Part shown: positions 1 to 8,023 of the stretch, one piece after another
Layout of the letters: every line of letters starts with the position of its first letter
Position numbering within the stretch: the first letter of the stretch is position 1
NCBI GenBank assembly: GCA_002495065.1
Contig: DADT01000035.1
Span: 14,978 to 46,554, forward strand
Origin: Methanoregula sp. UBA471
GTDB taxonomy: Archaea; Halobacteriota; Methanomicrobia; Methanomicrobiales; Methanospirillaceae
Direction of reading: 5' to 3'
DNA length: 31,577 nucleotides
Translations under genes and position numbers: made by a program
The notes under the pieces: model-generated
Told to the model about the DNA's origin: nothing
Seen by the model: the letters and a program-made list of their open reading frames with translations, nothing else
Databases searched by the model: none

Positions 1-193
1 TTGCCGTTATATCGTAGCCCTGTGCTGTCAGGTTGTCCAGCATCAGGAGCATCCTTTCTCCTTCCGGCTGGCGGGATACCGGGCCTTTGCCGGTTCCCTT
101 CTGCATCATGGCTGTTGCACCGGCCGATCCGATGACGAGCGCAGCCACACAGAAGACTGCAAGAGCTCCGATATAGATTCTGGGTGTTTTCAT
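1..193 (-). CDS. Secreted or membrane-anchored protein, N-terminal part
   Basis: This gene starts at 193 and runs off the left edge, so only the first 64 residues are visible. They form a signal peptide: MKTPR, then a hydrophobic stretch (about residues 6-27) ending in GSAGATA, a good signal-peptidase-type cleavage context. After this comes a polar stretch with Met, Gln and Gly, ending in LLMLDNLTAQGYD. An AGGAGA Shine-Dalgarno site sits about 11 bases upstream of the ATG. The visible part is too short to assign a family. It is divergent from the DUF2178 gene, with about 200 bases between them. Confidence 0.7.
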   Translation of the reverse strand, partial: MKTPRIYIGALAVFCVAALVIGSAGATAMMQKGTGKGPVSRQPEGERMLLMLDNLTAQGYDITA

Positions 194-396
194 CGTGTTT
201 CGTTCTCCTGGATGTTTTTGACAGTGAAGGTGTAGTGTAAACCACCCTCAATGTAATGTATATACGACATTTTGACATTTAAAAGTTTCTAAATATTGGG
301 AATAAGTAACAATTAAATGGGGGGACGACAGATAATTACCGATATCACAAAGGCCGGAGTATATGCCGTTATTCAGAGCTGATACAGAGTGACCGT

Positions 397-843
397 ATGA
401 AAAAAAATACCTTCTACCTTATCGGAGGAAGCATTGCCCTTGCCCTGCTCGTTGTTTTCTGGTATTCCGTGGAACTTCACAATCCTCTTTTTATCGAGAT
501 CGCTTTCATCGCCGGAATCGCCCTGGCATACCTGGCAAGGCGGAAAGTTACCGGGATTATTAATGATGAACGGGATGTGAAGATCGGCGAACAGGCGATG
601 ATGCGGACCATGCAGGTCTTCTGGGTTGTTTTTTGCGCGTTTTCGATCGGGGCAGTCATGCAGATTCTCTATGTTCCGACATTTCCCCGCCCACCGGCAG
701 GATCGCCTCCTCCCATCCTGCTTGGATCGAGAATGATCGGGTACATCCAGCTGGGCCTCCTCTGCCTGATGATTTTTTTGTATGTCGGTTTCAGGATCTA
801 TTACGCGAGAAAATACGGGGATTTTGAGACCGATGAAGAATAA
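397..843 (+). CDS. DUF2178 family membrane protein
   Basis: A 148-residue protein with four predicted membrane helices (about residues 5-25, 28-46, 74-95 and 113-135). The soluble loop between helices 2 and 3 carries INDERDVKIGEQA, the conserved signature of the DUF2178 predicted membrane proteins. The function of the family is unknown. In archaea and Firmicutes its members are typically next to a small Xre-type regulator, and that is the case here: the HTH gene begins inside the last 11 bases of this gene. The pair is probably one transcript. A likely TATA element (GTATATG) lies about 40 bases upstream. The start ATG precedes a run of Lys residues typical of an inside-positive N-terminus. 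Confidence 0.85.
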   Translation: MKKNTFYLIGGSIALALLVVFWYSVELHNPLFIEIAFIAGIALAYLARRKVTGIINDERDVKIGEQAMMRTMQVFWVVFCAFSIGAVMQILYVPTFPRPPAGSPPPILLGSRMIGYIQLGLLCLMIFLYVGFRIYYARKYGDFETDEE

Positions 844-1051
844 GATCAAAATATTCCGGGCGATGCACAACCTTACCCAGGAACACCTTGCCCAGGCCAT
901 AGGGGTAAACCGGCAGACTATCCTTGCCATCGAAAAAGAAAAATATATTCCATCCCTGGATCTCGCATTCAGAATTTCCCGGTATTTCGGGGTAAATATT
1001 GAAGAGATTTTTATTTTTGATGAAAAGACGCCGGTCCTGGTACCTTCCTGA
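833..1051 (+). CDS. Small Xre/YozG-type HTH transcriptional regulator
   Basis: A 72-residue protein that is essentially one HTH_3 domain: MKNKIKIFRAMHNLTQEHLA, then AIGVNRQTILAIEKEKYIPS (the recognition-helix region), then FRISRYFGVNIEEIF. This is the compact DNA-binding regulator type represented by YozG. It likely controls its own promoter and the partner DUF2178 membrane protein. The in-frame ORF extends further upstream, but the ATG at 833 begins exactly at the family's usual N-terminus and overlaps the DUF2178 gene by 11 bases, which supports translational coupling. The C-terminus ends shortly after the HTH, leaving no sensor domain, so any signal probably comes through the membrane partner (inference). 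Confidence 0.88.
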   Translation: MKNKIKIFRAMHNLTQEHLAQAIGVNRQTILAIEKEKYIPSLDLAFRISRYFGVNIEEIFIFDEKTPVLVPS

Positions 1052-1080
1052 GTGATACCGGAAAGTTCCCTGACATTTTT

Positions 1081-1308
1081 AGGGTTCGCACCCGGACGAT
1101 GAAAATCATTACACCTTGTAATTTTATGGGGGCTCCTTCGCCTCCGGGCCTCTCCGAGGCACGGCAGGGCAGTGCGGTGTTTACAGCTATACATTTAGAA
1201 ACTGATCCGCCGCGGGGGCGCCCCGTCGGGGGCGGCGGGGTTCATCGCAAATAATTATGAAGAATAACCATTCCATTACTCGCATCTGTTTAATTTATTT
1301 TCATGGGA
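1081..1308 (+). repeat. R1 repeat, copy A
   Basis: This is the first of seven copies in the window of a dispersed element. It fills the convergent gap between the HTH and DUF11 genes. Landmarks in order: a TTCGCACCC box, ATGAAAATCATTACACC, a hairpin GCCTC-TCC-GAGGC, GGGCAGTGCGG, a GC-rich core at 1207-1239 in which CCGCCGC can pair with GCGGCGG, then TTCATCGCAAATAATTATG and a T-rich tail ending TTTTCATGGGA. It is nearly identical to copy C (15247-15493), so one is a recent duplicate of the other. I see no protein with support. Confidence 0.85.
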
Positions 1309-1411
1309 TATCCTCACAATATTTTCTTAACGGATTTGAGCCGGATATCGGTAAAAGTCTTCCTGGCGTTATATGTTCCGAACAGAAGGATCAGGTTAAA
1401 AAAAGGTCGGG

Positions 1412-2602
1412 TTATTTGTTCTTTTTTCCGTTGGACTTTCCGGGAAATTCATCATCGGGATCATCTGCGTTTTTATTGCCTTTGTCTGGTGCAGAATTAC
1501 CATTGTTTTCCCGGAGATTTTTCTCAGTGCCGGTGTTTTTCCCTGCATTCTCTTTTGGACCCCGGGTCTTATCGGAGACTTCCTGGATACTGGACGTGTT
1601 CGTCCCGGATTGATCGTCTGAATTTTTAGCGATCTTTTTTGCCTGGCCTTTATTGTTATAACTGTCCGGGTTCAGGGTAATGGTGAAGGTGACATTCCCG
1701 TCTTCACTCTCGTTGATCTCTATGTCATCTTTTTCAATCCTGAGGAATTTCATAAGCTGTGATAAGACTTTATCCAGCCCCTTCTTTTCCCCGATAACAC
1801 GGATCGTATCGCTGCCTTCAACGGCGATCTCCTCGCCATTTACCGCAAGAGTACCTGTACAATTTATTTGTACTCCCTCACCCGGGGTGACATTTTCAAG
1901 GTCGTACCGGTGGAACTTTGCTATCAGGGTACCACCATCCTTGTTTGATACCGACGCCCTGATCAGCTCAGATTCACCACAGGTCAGGGAACTGCTGTTA
2001 TAATCAATGCGGGGTTTTGTTGCATTGTCATGGCGAGAAATACCGTCCAGCCTGACAAATACGGTGAATACTCCTTTACTTTTAAGATTCAGGGTAGTCG
2101 GCTTAATGGAGAGTTTTACTGATAACGGCTTATCTTTAATAACAGCCGCCGCTGCGTTGATTATGACGTTCTTTTGAGCGTGGTTGTCATTCAGGTTCGG
2201 GTCAGTCTGGTCGAGAGCAGTGATGTTGACCCTGTTGATTTTCTCTCCTGAGGTGTTGAAAGCGGTTACCAGCGTGAGGCTGGTAAATGTGGCGTTCTTC
2301 AGCTCAGGAATGTTCCAGGTATGAGTGGTGCTGTTATATATACCCGAATCTGCCTCGAAGGTCATGTTTTTGTGGCCTGAAAGCTGGGAAATGTCCTCCT
2401 GCAGGGTAATATTCGTAGCATCCGAAGGTCCGTTATTCCAGAGGGTTACCACCCACGTTACGTCATCACCCGGTTCGTAAGGTCCGGTTGAGTTCACCAT
2501 TTTCGATACATTGAGATCGGCGTTCGCCGCACACACAATTCCGACCGTGGAAAGCAGTGCCAGCAGAATCGCTCCTGAAAATAAACGAAGGAATCTGGTC
2601 AT
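1412..2602 (-). CDS. DUF11-domain secreted surface protein
   Basis: A 396-residue exported protein. The start is placed at 2602, not at the longest ORF, because the ATG there follows an AAAGGTGAT Shine-Dalgarno site and directly opens a signal peptide (MTRFLRLFSGAILLALLSTV, cleavage near CAANA). Residues about 30-120 form a DUF11 domain: SKMVNSTGPYEPGDDVTW, NNGPSDATNITL, and DPNLNDNHA. Domains of this type are immunoglobulin-like modules of archaeal and bacterial envelope proteins. A second region (about 150-290) of beta-rich sequence has several NxS/T sequons. The C-terminus is a low-complexity Asn/Lys/Asp-rich tail ending GKSNGKKNK, with no membrane anchor, so the protein may be released or electrostatically bound. 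Its specific partner is unknown. Confidence 0.8.
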   Translation of the reverse strand: MTRFLRLFSGAILLALLSTVGIVCAANADLNVSKMVNSTGPYEPGDDVTWVVTLWNNGPSDATNITLQEDISQLSGHKNMTFEADSGIYNSTTHTWNIPELKNATFTSLTLVTAFNTSGEKINRVNITALDQTDPNLNDNHAQKNVIINAAAAVIKDKPLSVKLSIKPTTLNLKSKGVFTVFVRLDGISRHDNATKPRIDYNSSSLTCGESELIRASVSNKDGGTLIAKFHRYDLENVTPGEGVQINCTGTLAVNGEEIAVEGSDTIRVIGEKKGLDKVLSQLMKFLRIEKDDIEINESEDGNVTFTITLNPDSYNNKGQAKKIAKNSDDQSGTNTSSIQEVSDKTRGPKENAGKNTGTEKNLRENNGNSAPDKGNKNADDPDDEFPGKSNGKKNK

Positions 2603-3151
2603 GCGGATTGTATCACCTTTCCGGATTCTTTCCGGTAAATTTTTTTTTGAGCCCGGCTCCATTAAAGATGGTGACCGTATTGGCAAAACCGGATTGTCCT
2701 CAATACTTTTAATCAAGTGAATACCGTTCCGGATAGTTCATATTTGAAAAATAAGCCCGATTATCCATTATCAGATTTGTTAAAAACATCCTGCACAATC
2801 GCAGGCAATATCAACATCCGATCGCTTCCGGAGCGCATAATTTTCCTGAGAAGCGATGAGCGATCCTGGACCTGCCCGGCCTAAAAGACGGCAGTATCCA
2901 CCCCGCACGGATGCCCTTACGGCTCCCTCGATATCAGATTGCTTCATGGTTTTCTGCAGTTTCTGTTGCAATGGTGCCGGACACCGGTAAAACGTACCGT
3001 TTAAGGACCCCGACCGGGGGGACAACCTCAGGACAGGGATTTTCTGGCAGAATTGGATTTTGGGGAACGGGAAAATAAAACCTGACCTGCCAACTGCAGG
3101 GACATCGAACATGATACCTTATACATTCGTCAGGATAACTCAGGTATACCG
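2603..3151. other. Intergenic region between divergent genes; one doubtful 55-codon ORF
   Basis: This 549-base gap holds the upstream regions of the DUF11 gene (minus) and the amidotransferase gene (plus). A TTATACAT element near 3119 is a plausible TATA box for the latter. A minus-strand ORF at 2780-2947 encodes 55 residues starting MKQSDIEGAVRAS and ending CDCAGCF. It has no Shine-Dalgarno site. Its first residues faintly recall the N-terminus of ArsM-type methyltransferases, so it could be a remnant, but I do not call it a gene. Confidence 0.4.
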
Positions 3152-3808
3152 ATGAAAATTGTCGCATTCCAGCATACGCCCGGTGAACCCCCGGGGTTGT
3201 TTGAACTGTATTTTTCGGAAAAGAACATTCCCTTTGAGTGTATCCCGCTGTTTGACTCAAACGAAGTACCGGAAACCGGGGCTACCCACTTCATCTTCCT
3301 TGGCGGACCCATGAGCGTGAATGACGAGCGCGAGTACCCGTACCTCAAAGAAGAGAAGGAATGTATCCGGCTCGCCGTAAGGGGAGGGGCCCAGGTACTC
3401 GGTATCTGTCTTGGTGCCCAGCTGATCGCTTCAGCCTTCGGTGGCCGGGTCTATCCCTGTGTACAGGAAACCGGCTGGCACCAGATCCGGCGTGAACCGG
3501 TGCGGGAAGGTGTATTCTCAGGGTTTCCGGCTCGTTTTTTTGCATTCCAGCTCCATGGGGAAACCTACGAATTACCAACGGGAGGCAGACTTCTCTGTTC
3601 TGGAGATCGCGTGAAAAACCAGGCATTCCAGCTCGGGAGTGCTTTCGGGTTGCAGTTCCACCTGGAACTCACTGAGGCGATTTTACGGGACTGGAGCAGA
3701 GAACTCGGGCACTCTGACAGGGAAAAGATTCTCCGCGATAGTCCACAGTATCTCGCAGAAAGCAACCGTCTCTGTCGTCTGGTCGCAGATGAATTTACCC
3801 GGCATTGA
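3152..3808 (+). CDS. Class I glutamine amidotransferase (GMP-synthase GATase-like)
   Basis: A 218-residue single-domain class I amidotransferase of the kind that hydrolyses glutamine to deliver ammonia. The full catalytic triad is visible: the nucleophile elbow GICLGAQ with Cys86, and QFHLE with His170 and Glu172. FLGGPMSVND near residue 49 is the oxyanion-region motif typical of the GMP-synthase-like group. No synthetase domain is fused and none lies beside it, so the acceptor is unknown. Stand-alone members of this group include gamma-glutamyl hydrolases and amidotransferases of uncertain substrate. It leads a plus-strand series whose later member is a glutamate synthase, but the 100-base gap to the next gene argues for its own promoter or a loose operon. 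Confidence 0.88.
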   Translation: MKIVAFQHTPGEPPGLFELYFSEKNIPFECIPLFDSNEVPETGATHFIFLGGPMSVNDEREYPYLKEEKECIRLAVRGGAQVLGICLGAQLIASAFGGRVYPCVQETGWHQIRREPVREGVFSGFPARFFAFQLHGETYELPTGGRLLCSGDRVKNQAFQLGSAFGLQFHLELTEAILRDWSRELGHSDREKILRDSPQYLAESNRLCRLVADEFTRH

Positions 3809-3908
3809 ACACCTGATCCCTGTACATTGACCGGAAAGTCAGGACTGGCAGTACGTGCCTGCCGGCGATTCATTTTTTTATTGCCGGAACAATACGGTAA
3901 GGAGAAGT

Positions 3909-4556
3909 ATGGGCGATCTTCCAGGACGGGATGATGCTGAAACCGGTCGGGGCCTTCTTTTGACTGACCCCCCGTTTTACCTCGAGGAGTTTGAAAAATC
4001 CTATCGCTACATCATCGATGAATACCAGGTCAGGCCAAAGGATATTGCCATTTTTATGCCGTGCGCAATCCGTAAACCCTATAGTACAAGCCCAAGTCAC
4101 CAGCTCATACGGTCGATAATAGCCCAGGTTCTGGACCCGTCACGCTACCATATTGTAATTTTCGGGACCTGCGGTATTGTCCCTGCCGAACTTGAAGAGA
4201 TGTACCCTTATGCTCATTACAGCTACATGCTCGGCAAATGCAAGGACCAGAAAATCCTGGAAGATTTTCTCCGCATTGAAACGGAACGGGTCGCAGGTTA
4301 CCTGAACAAGACACGGGATGTGTATACCTATCGTATCGGGTACTGCATCGGTCTCTTTCGCGAGGCGCTTATCCGGGGCTCGGAGCAGGCCGGTGTACCT
4401 ATCGATATGATCCTGCCAACACGGGACATGATCGACAGGGTAATCGAAGAAGGAGACTGTATTTTTGAGGAAGGCAGCCTCTCCATGGATGAATACCTGG
4501 GAGAGTTCTGCAACGAGCTGATACGGTTCAGGAACTCTCTTCCGGCCGATGGGTGA
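3909..4556 (+). CDS. DUF5591 protein, archaeosine-synthase-like domain
   Basis: A 215-residue protein. The start at 3909 is chosen over an upstream in-frame codon because it follows GGAGAAGT. The centre carries PCAIRKPYSTSPSH and then GTCGIVPAELEE, motifs I associate with DUF5591. This domain is best known inside ArcS, which converts preQ0-tRNA toward archaeosine, and in related TGT-like proteins. Here it stands alone, without the PUA or transglycosylase domains. It may be a separate subunit of tRNA archaeosine formation or a paralogue with another substrate. The neighbours (an amidotransferase upstream and a sugar-phosphate isomerase downstream) do not settle this. The Cys in PCAIRKP and the Cys in GTCG are candidate functional residues. 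Confidence 0.65.
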   Translation: MGDLPGRDDAETGRGLLLTDPPFYLEEFEKSYRYIIDEYQVRPKDIAIFMPCAIRKPYSTSPSHQLIRSIIAQVLDPSRYHIVIFGTCGIVPAELEEMYPYAHYSYMLGKCKDQKILEDFLRIETERVAGYLNKTRDVYTYRIGYCIGLFREALIRGSEQAGVPIDMILPTRDMIDRVIEEGDCIFEEGSLSMDEYLGEFCNELIRFRNSLPADG

Positions 4557-4610
4557 GCTCTTCAAACCGATATGTTCATATGCCGTTATGTAATAGGTCG
4601 GTATACGCAC

Positions 4611-5228
4611 ATGACCGATGAAGCACGCCGTATACCGGCATTCATGCAGCAGATGGCAAAAATCATAACAAAATCCGTCAGCAGCCTTGACCAGCACCAG
4701 ATGGAGGTTTTTTTCCAGGAGATACTCTCCGCAAAAAGAGTATATGTTGCCGGTGCAGGGCGCTCAGGGTTTATTGCCAAGGCCTTCGGGTTGCGGCTGA
4801 TGCACCTCGGTTATAACACGTATGTCGTAGGGGAGACAATTACCCCGGCATTCTTTTCGGGCGATACCCTGGTGATGTTCTCGGGATCGGGTGAGACACA
4901 TTCGATGGCATCCATCTGCGATACGGCAAAGGAACTCGGGGGAAAGGTCTGTCTTATTACGGCATCACCAGGCTCACGGATGGGCAGGACCGCGGACTGT
5001 ATCGTAAATCTTGGGGATTTCACCGGGTATTACCGTAAAGATAAGAATTCATTTGAAATCCGCCAGCTGACCGGTAATTACCGGTCGGTCACCTCTGCAT
5101 TCGCCCCCTTGGGCACATTGTTTGAAACCCTTGCCCTGGTTTTTTCTGATGCAGTCGTTTCTGCCCTGATGGAGGCAAAGAAGGCAGAGATCCGTGATAT
5201 GCAGGACCGGCTTACCAATACCGAGTAA
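4611..5228 (+). CDS. hxlB: 6-phospho-3-hexuloisomerase
   Basis: A 205-residue SIS-domain isomerase that interconverts 3-hexulose-6-phosphate and fructose-6-phosphate. In archaea this supports the reverse ribulose-monophosphate route to ribulose-5-phosphate, and formaldehyde fixation where present. Visible motifs are VAGAGRSGFIAKAF (about residues 46-59), VGETITPAF, FSGSGET (about 90-96) and LITASPGSRMG, all characteristic of the PHI group. The partner hexulose-phosphate synthase is not in the window. I placed the start at 4611. An in-frame ATG at 4572 would add 13 residues and neither has a strong Shine-Dalgarno site, so the exact start is uncertain. The gene lies 54 bases after the DUF5591 gene and may share its transcript. 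Confidence 0.88.
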   Translation: MTDEARRIPAFMQQMAKIITKSVSSLDQHQMEVFFQEILSAKRVYVAGAGRSGFIAKAFGLRLMHLGYNTYVVGETITPAFFSGDTLVMFSGSGETHSMASICDTAKELGGKVCLITASPGSRMGRTADCIVNLGDFTGYYRKDKNSFEIRQLTGNYRSVTSAFAPLGTLFETLALVFSDAVVSALMEAKKAEIRDMQDRLTNTE

Positions 5229-5498
5229 CAAAAATTGTCTGTTTAGAGGGATACCGTGAGTGCCGGTGTTCCCTGCTCAGCCGGAACGATATTCGCGTCC
5301 GGTAACCAGCTGACCATCATCCGGTAATGGATGGTGCCGGGGGTACACCTTCCCGGGCACGTGACACCCCCGGCAAACCGGAAGCTGCTGGTACCAGATC
5401 CCGCTGTCGCATTGCGAACTGTTCAATCCCTTCCCGGCATGATCTCCCAAAAATCCTTATGATATCCCGGAACGGATAGGAAAGTACTGGTTTACCCT

Positions 5499-6923
5499 AT
5501 GACTCTCTATCGCTGCAATGTCTGTAACCAATTCGAGTATGAGCCCGACCGGGGGAACTCACTCACCAGTATCCACCCCGGTACCCAACCCTCACAGTTC
5601 CCGTCCGATTGGATATGTCCGATCTGCGGGTCCGACCCGACTCATCTTACCCCTGTTACGGATTATCCCGTCCCCGATGACCATGCAGGGAGCGGTGCGG
5701 GGTATCTGGCCGAATGGGAACGCCCATTCGATGACCTTGAAGAGTACATGGCAGATATCCATACCATGGCAATAACCGGGGAATCAATCATCGAGCCGAT
5801 GCGGACAAGAAAACCGGTCATCTCCTGGGACGATATCCTGATCAAAGGTGCCCAGATCGCGAGGATCCCTTTGAACAAGGACACCCCGGTCAATACCCGC
5901 ACGGTGATCGGCCCGAAAGCGCGGTATCCGATGGTAATCGAAACTCCCGTGTACGTAACGCACATGTCATTCGGGGCACTTTCAAAGGAGGTCAAAATTG
6001 CGATCGCAAAAGGGACATCGGCAGTGAAAACCGCCATGGGTTCCGGAGAAGGGGGGATGCTGCCGGAGTCCCGCCAGTTTGCTCATAAATACATCCTGGA
6101 ATACGTGCCAAACCGGTACAGCATCACGGAAGAAAACCTGAAATCCGCAGATGCGATTGAGATCAAGATCGGGCAGTCTGCTGAACCCGGGCTGGGAGCA
6201 CGGCTGCCTGCAGAAAAAGTAACCCCGGAAATTGCAGAAATCCGTGGATACCCGGAAGGCACCGATATCATCAGCCCGGCTTCATACGAGGATATCAAAA
6301 ACAAAGACGACCTGAAAAAAAAGGTGCAGTGGCTCCGCGAGACCTCCGGAGGAAAACCTGTCGGGGTCAAGATTGCTGCCGGCGATATTGAAGAGGATCT
6401 TGCAGCGGTGGTATATGCAGGACCTGATTTCATCACGATAGATGGCCGGCCGGGTGCGACTGGTGCAGCATTACAGTATATCAAGGCCGCAACATCGGTC
6501 CCGACCATATTTGCCCTGTGCCGGGCACGGAAATATCTCGATATAAACAATATCAGGGATATATCTCTTGTCATAACCGGTGGTCTGCGGATCTCTCCGG
6601 ATTTTGCAAAAGCGCTGTGCATGGGGGCCGATGCGATCGCGATCGGGACAGCCGCAATCATGGCCTGTGCCTGCCAGCAATACCGCATCTGCGATACCGG
6701 GGACTGCCCGGTTGGGGTGACCACCCAGAAACCGGATCTTCGTGACCGGCTGAAACCGGATATATCCGCAAAAAGGCTTGAAAATTACCTGAGAGTATCG
6801 ACAGAAGAACTCAGGGATTTTGCGCGACTGACAGGGAATAATGACGTCCATGCACTGAGTATCAGGAATATCTGCACCACAAACTCGGAGATCTCCGACC
6901 ATACCGATATCCCCCACGTTTAA
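5499..6923 (+). CDS. gltB: Archaeal-type glutamate synthase with N-terminal rubredoxin-like domain
   Basis: A 474-residue protein that should form glutamate from 2-oxoglutarate using glutamine- or ammonia-derived nitrogen and reduced cofactor. Residues 1-45 are rubredoxin-like: CNVC (Cys6, Cys9) and CPIC (Cys40, Cys43). The rest is the FMN-binding synthase domain: VTHMSFGALSKEVK, GSGEGGM, KIGQSAEPGLG, GVKIAAGDIEEDL, ITIDGRPGATGAA, ITGGLRISPDFAKA. The C-terminal [3Fe-4S] motif Cys392-x5-Cys398-x4-Cys403 is intact. The large bacterial amidotransferase and GXGXG domains are absent, as in archaeal truncated-type enzymes whose other domains are separate proteins. No gltA-like or gltC-like genes are adjacent. 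The fused rubredoxin probably brings electrons to the FMN/Fe-S centre (inference). Confidence 0.9.
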   Translation: MTLYRCNVCNQFEYEPDRGNSLTSIHPGTQPSQFPSDWICPICGSDPTHLTPVTDYPVPDDHAGSGAGYLAEWERPFDDLEEYMADIHTMAITGESIIEPMRTRKPVISWDDILIKGAQIARIPLNKDTPVNTRTVIGPKARYPMVIETPVYVTHMSFGALSKEVKIAIAKGTSAVKTAMGSGEGGMLPESRQFAHKYILEYVPNRYSITEENLKSADAIEIKIGQSAEPGLGARLPAEKVTPEIAEIRGYPEGTDIISPASYEDIKNKDDLKKKVQWLRETSGGKPVGVKIAAGDIEEDLAAVVYAGPDFITIDGRPGATGAALQYIKAATSVPTIFALCRARKYLDINNIRDISLVITGGLRISPDFAKALCMGADAIAIGTAAIMACACQQYRICDTGDCPVGVTTQKPDLRDRLKPDISAKRLENYLRVSTEELRDFARLTGNNDVHALSIRNICTTNSEISDHTDIPHV

Positions 6924-7086
6924 GTGGCAAACGGATCCGGAGAGCGAAAATCGTCAACCGATGCACTACAGGTTAAAAATAAAGATGCGATCCTGATCCC
7001 TTACGGTGAAACCGGGACTACGAAAATACGTATGGGTACCCTATCGATAGTCCTGAATTTTTTGCTCTTTAGAAATCTTGTTTTCT

Positions 7087-7430
7087 CGAGTGATCTTCCC
7101 GAAGATTTAACCCGATGTTATCTGAGAGGGGCGGTTTTCGCCGTCAAAAAACCCTGTGAAAATTCTGGCACACCGGAACCTGTCATGAGCGCGGTTGTTC
7201 CTTATTTCCCCTGCCCCCAAAATTTTTGAGGTCATTATTCGGAAAAATGCGGAACCGGGCCGGAATTACCCAACGATGTCCGACGGGAACAGATGAGGTC
7301 GGATATTGCAGTGTTACGAAGACGGAAAGCGGGAGGGGATGTGGTTTGGGACGCAGGCGGGTACCGGCAGGGAGATGTCCTCACTGCGGACATCAGGGAG
7401 AATGAGAAATCTACAGAGCAGAATTTTTTT
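7087..7430 (+). repeat. R2 repeat, copy 1
   Basis: A segment of about 340 bases alignable along its whole length with 30094-30436. Shared blocks include GAGTGATCT, AAAAAACCCT, CCTTATTTCCCC, GAGGTCAT, ATTCGGAAAAATGCGGAA, GACGGGAACAGATGAG, GGGGATGTGGTTTGGGACGC, CCGGCAGGGAGATGTCCTCA and AAATCTACAGAG. The two copies differ by many substitutions and small indels in every frame, so the short ORFs here (one spans 6924-7229) are not convincing genes. This copy is followed 18 bases later by R1 copy B. At the other locus R1 comes first. Confidence 0.8.
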
Positions 7431-7448
7431 TATTTTACCGCTCTGTTG

Positions 7449-7692
7449 AAACGGGCATGAACAGGAGTTCGAACCCGAACCATGAAAATCATTAAAACAT
7501 GCAATTTCAGGAGGAAAACCCGCCTCTGGGCCTCTCCGGGGCACGGTGGGGCAGTACGGCATATGCAAATATACTTACCGGTACTGATCCGCCGCGGGGG
7601 CGCTCCGTCGGGGACGGCGGGGTTCATCGCACATAATCAAGAGATAAAAACATTCCACTAAGTACGTCTGTCTACTCTGTTTTTATGGGAAA
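7449..7692 (+). repeat. R1 repeat, copy B
   Basis: A second complete R1 copy, diverged from A and C but with the same landmarks: ACGGGCATGAAC at the left end, GAGTTCGAACCCGAACC, a hairpin GCCTC-TCC-GGGGC in which a G-T pair replaces A-T, GATCCGCCGCGGGGGCG, GGGGTTCATCGC, and TTTTTATGGGAAA at the right end. It lies in the convergent gap between the glutamate synthase and TPP-enzyme genes. The remaining bases to 8023 contain no gene that I can support. Confidence 0.82.
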
Positions 7693-8023
7693 CGGTAAGA
7701 TTTCAACACATTGCGAATCACCTGTTCGCGGGGAGACAGCATCTGTCCTGCGAATCGCCCCTGCTCTTTGCGATGGTGTGTAGTAGTACCTGCTCTGGAT
7801 TTGTCGCTCAGTGAGGAATTCTGGAGCGACAGAATGGCTGCCGCATTGCCGGAACATTGAAGGTAAAATCGGGGGGCTGACAAAACACAGTACCCAAAGC
7901 ACAATGAATGCGACTTCTTTTTCAGACCGTGCCGAAAAACACCCGTCTTACGCCATGAGACAGCGGGTTACCGTGATAAAGATCCATTTACCAGGTTCTG
8001 AGGTGCCAGGAGTAAAAACCGGT

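Noticed and set aside
373..1194. A 273-codon minus-strand ORF across the DUF2178 and HTH genes
   Set aside because: It is antisense to two well-supported genes and its N-terminal part comes from the R1 repeat. It has no domain resemblance.
6924..7229. A 101-codon plus-strand ORF directly after glutamate synthase
   Set aside because: Its start is the codon next to the gltB stop, it enters the R2 repeat, and the frame is not kept in the second R2 copy. Composition is not protein-like.
7466..7486. GTTCGAAC-type sequence suggesting a tRNA T-arm
   Set aside because: It is part of the R1 repeat (GAGTTCGAACCCGAACC). No acceptor stem, D-arm or anticodon arm could be built around it.
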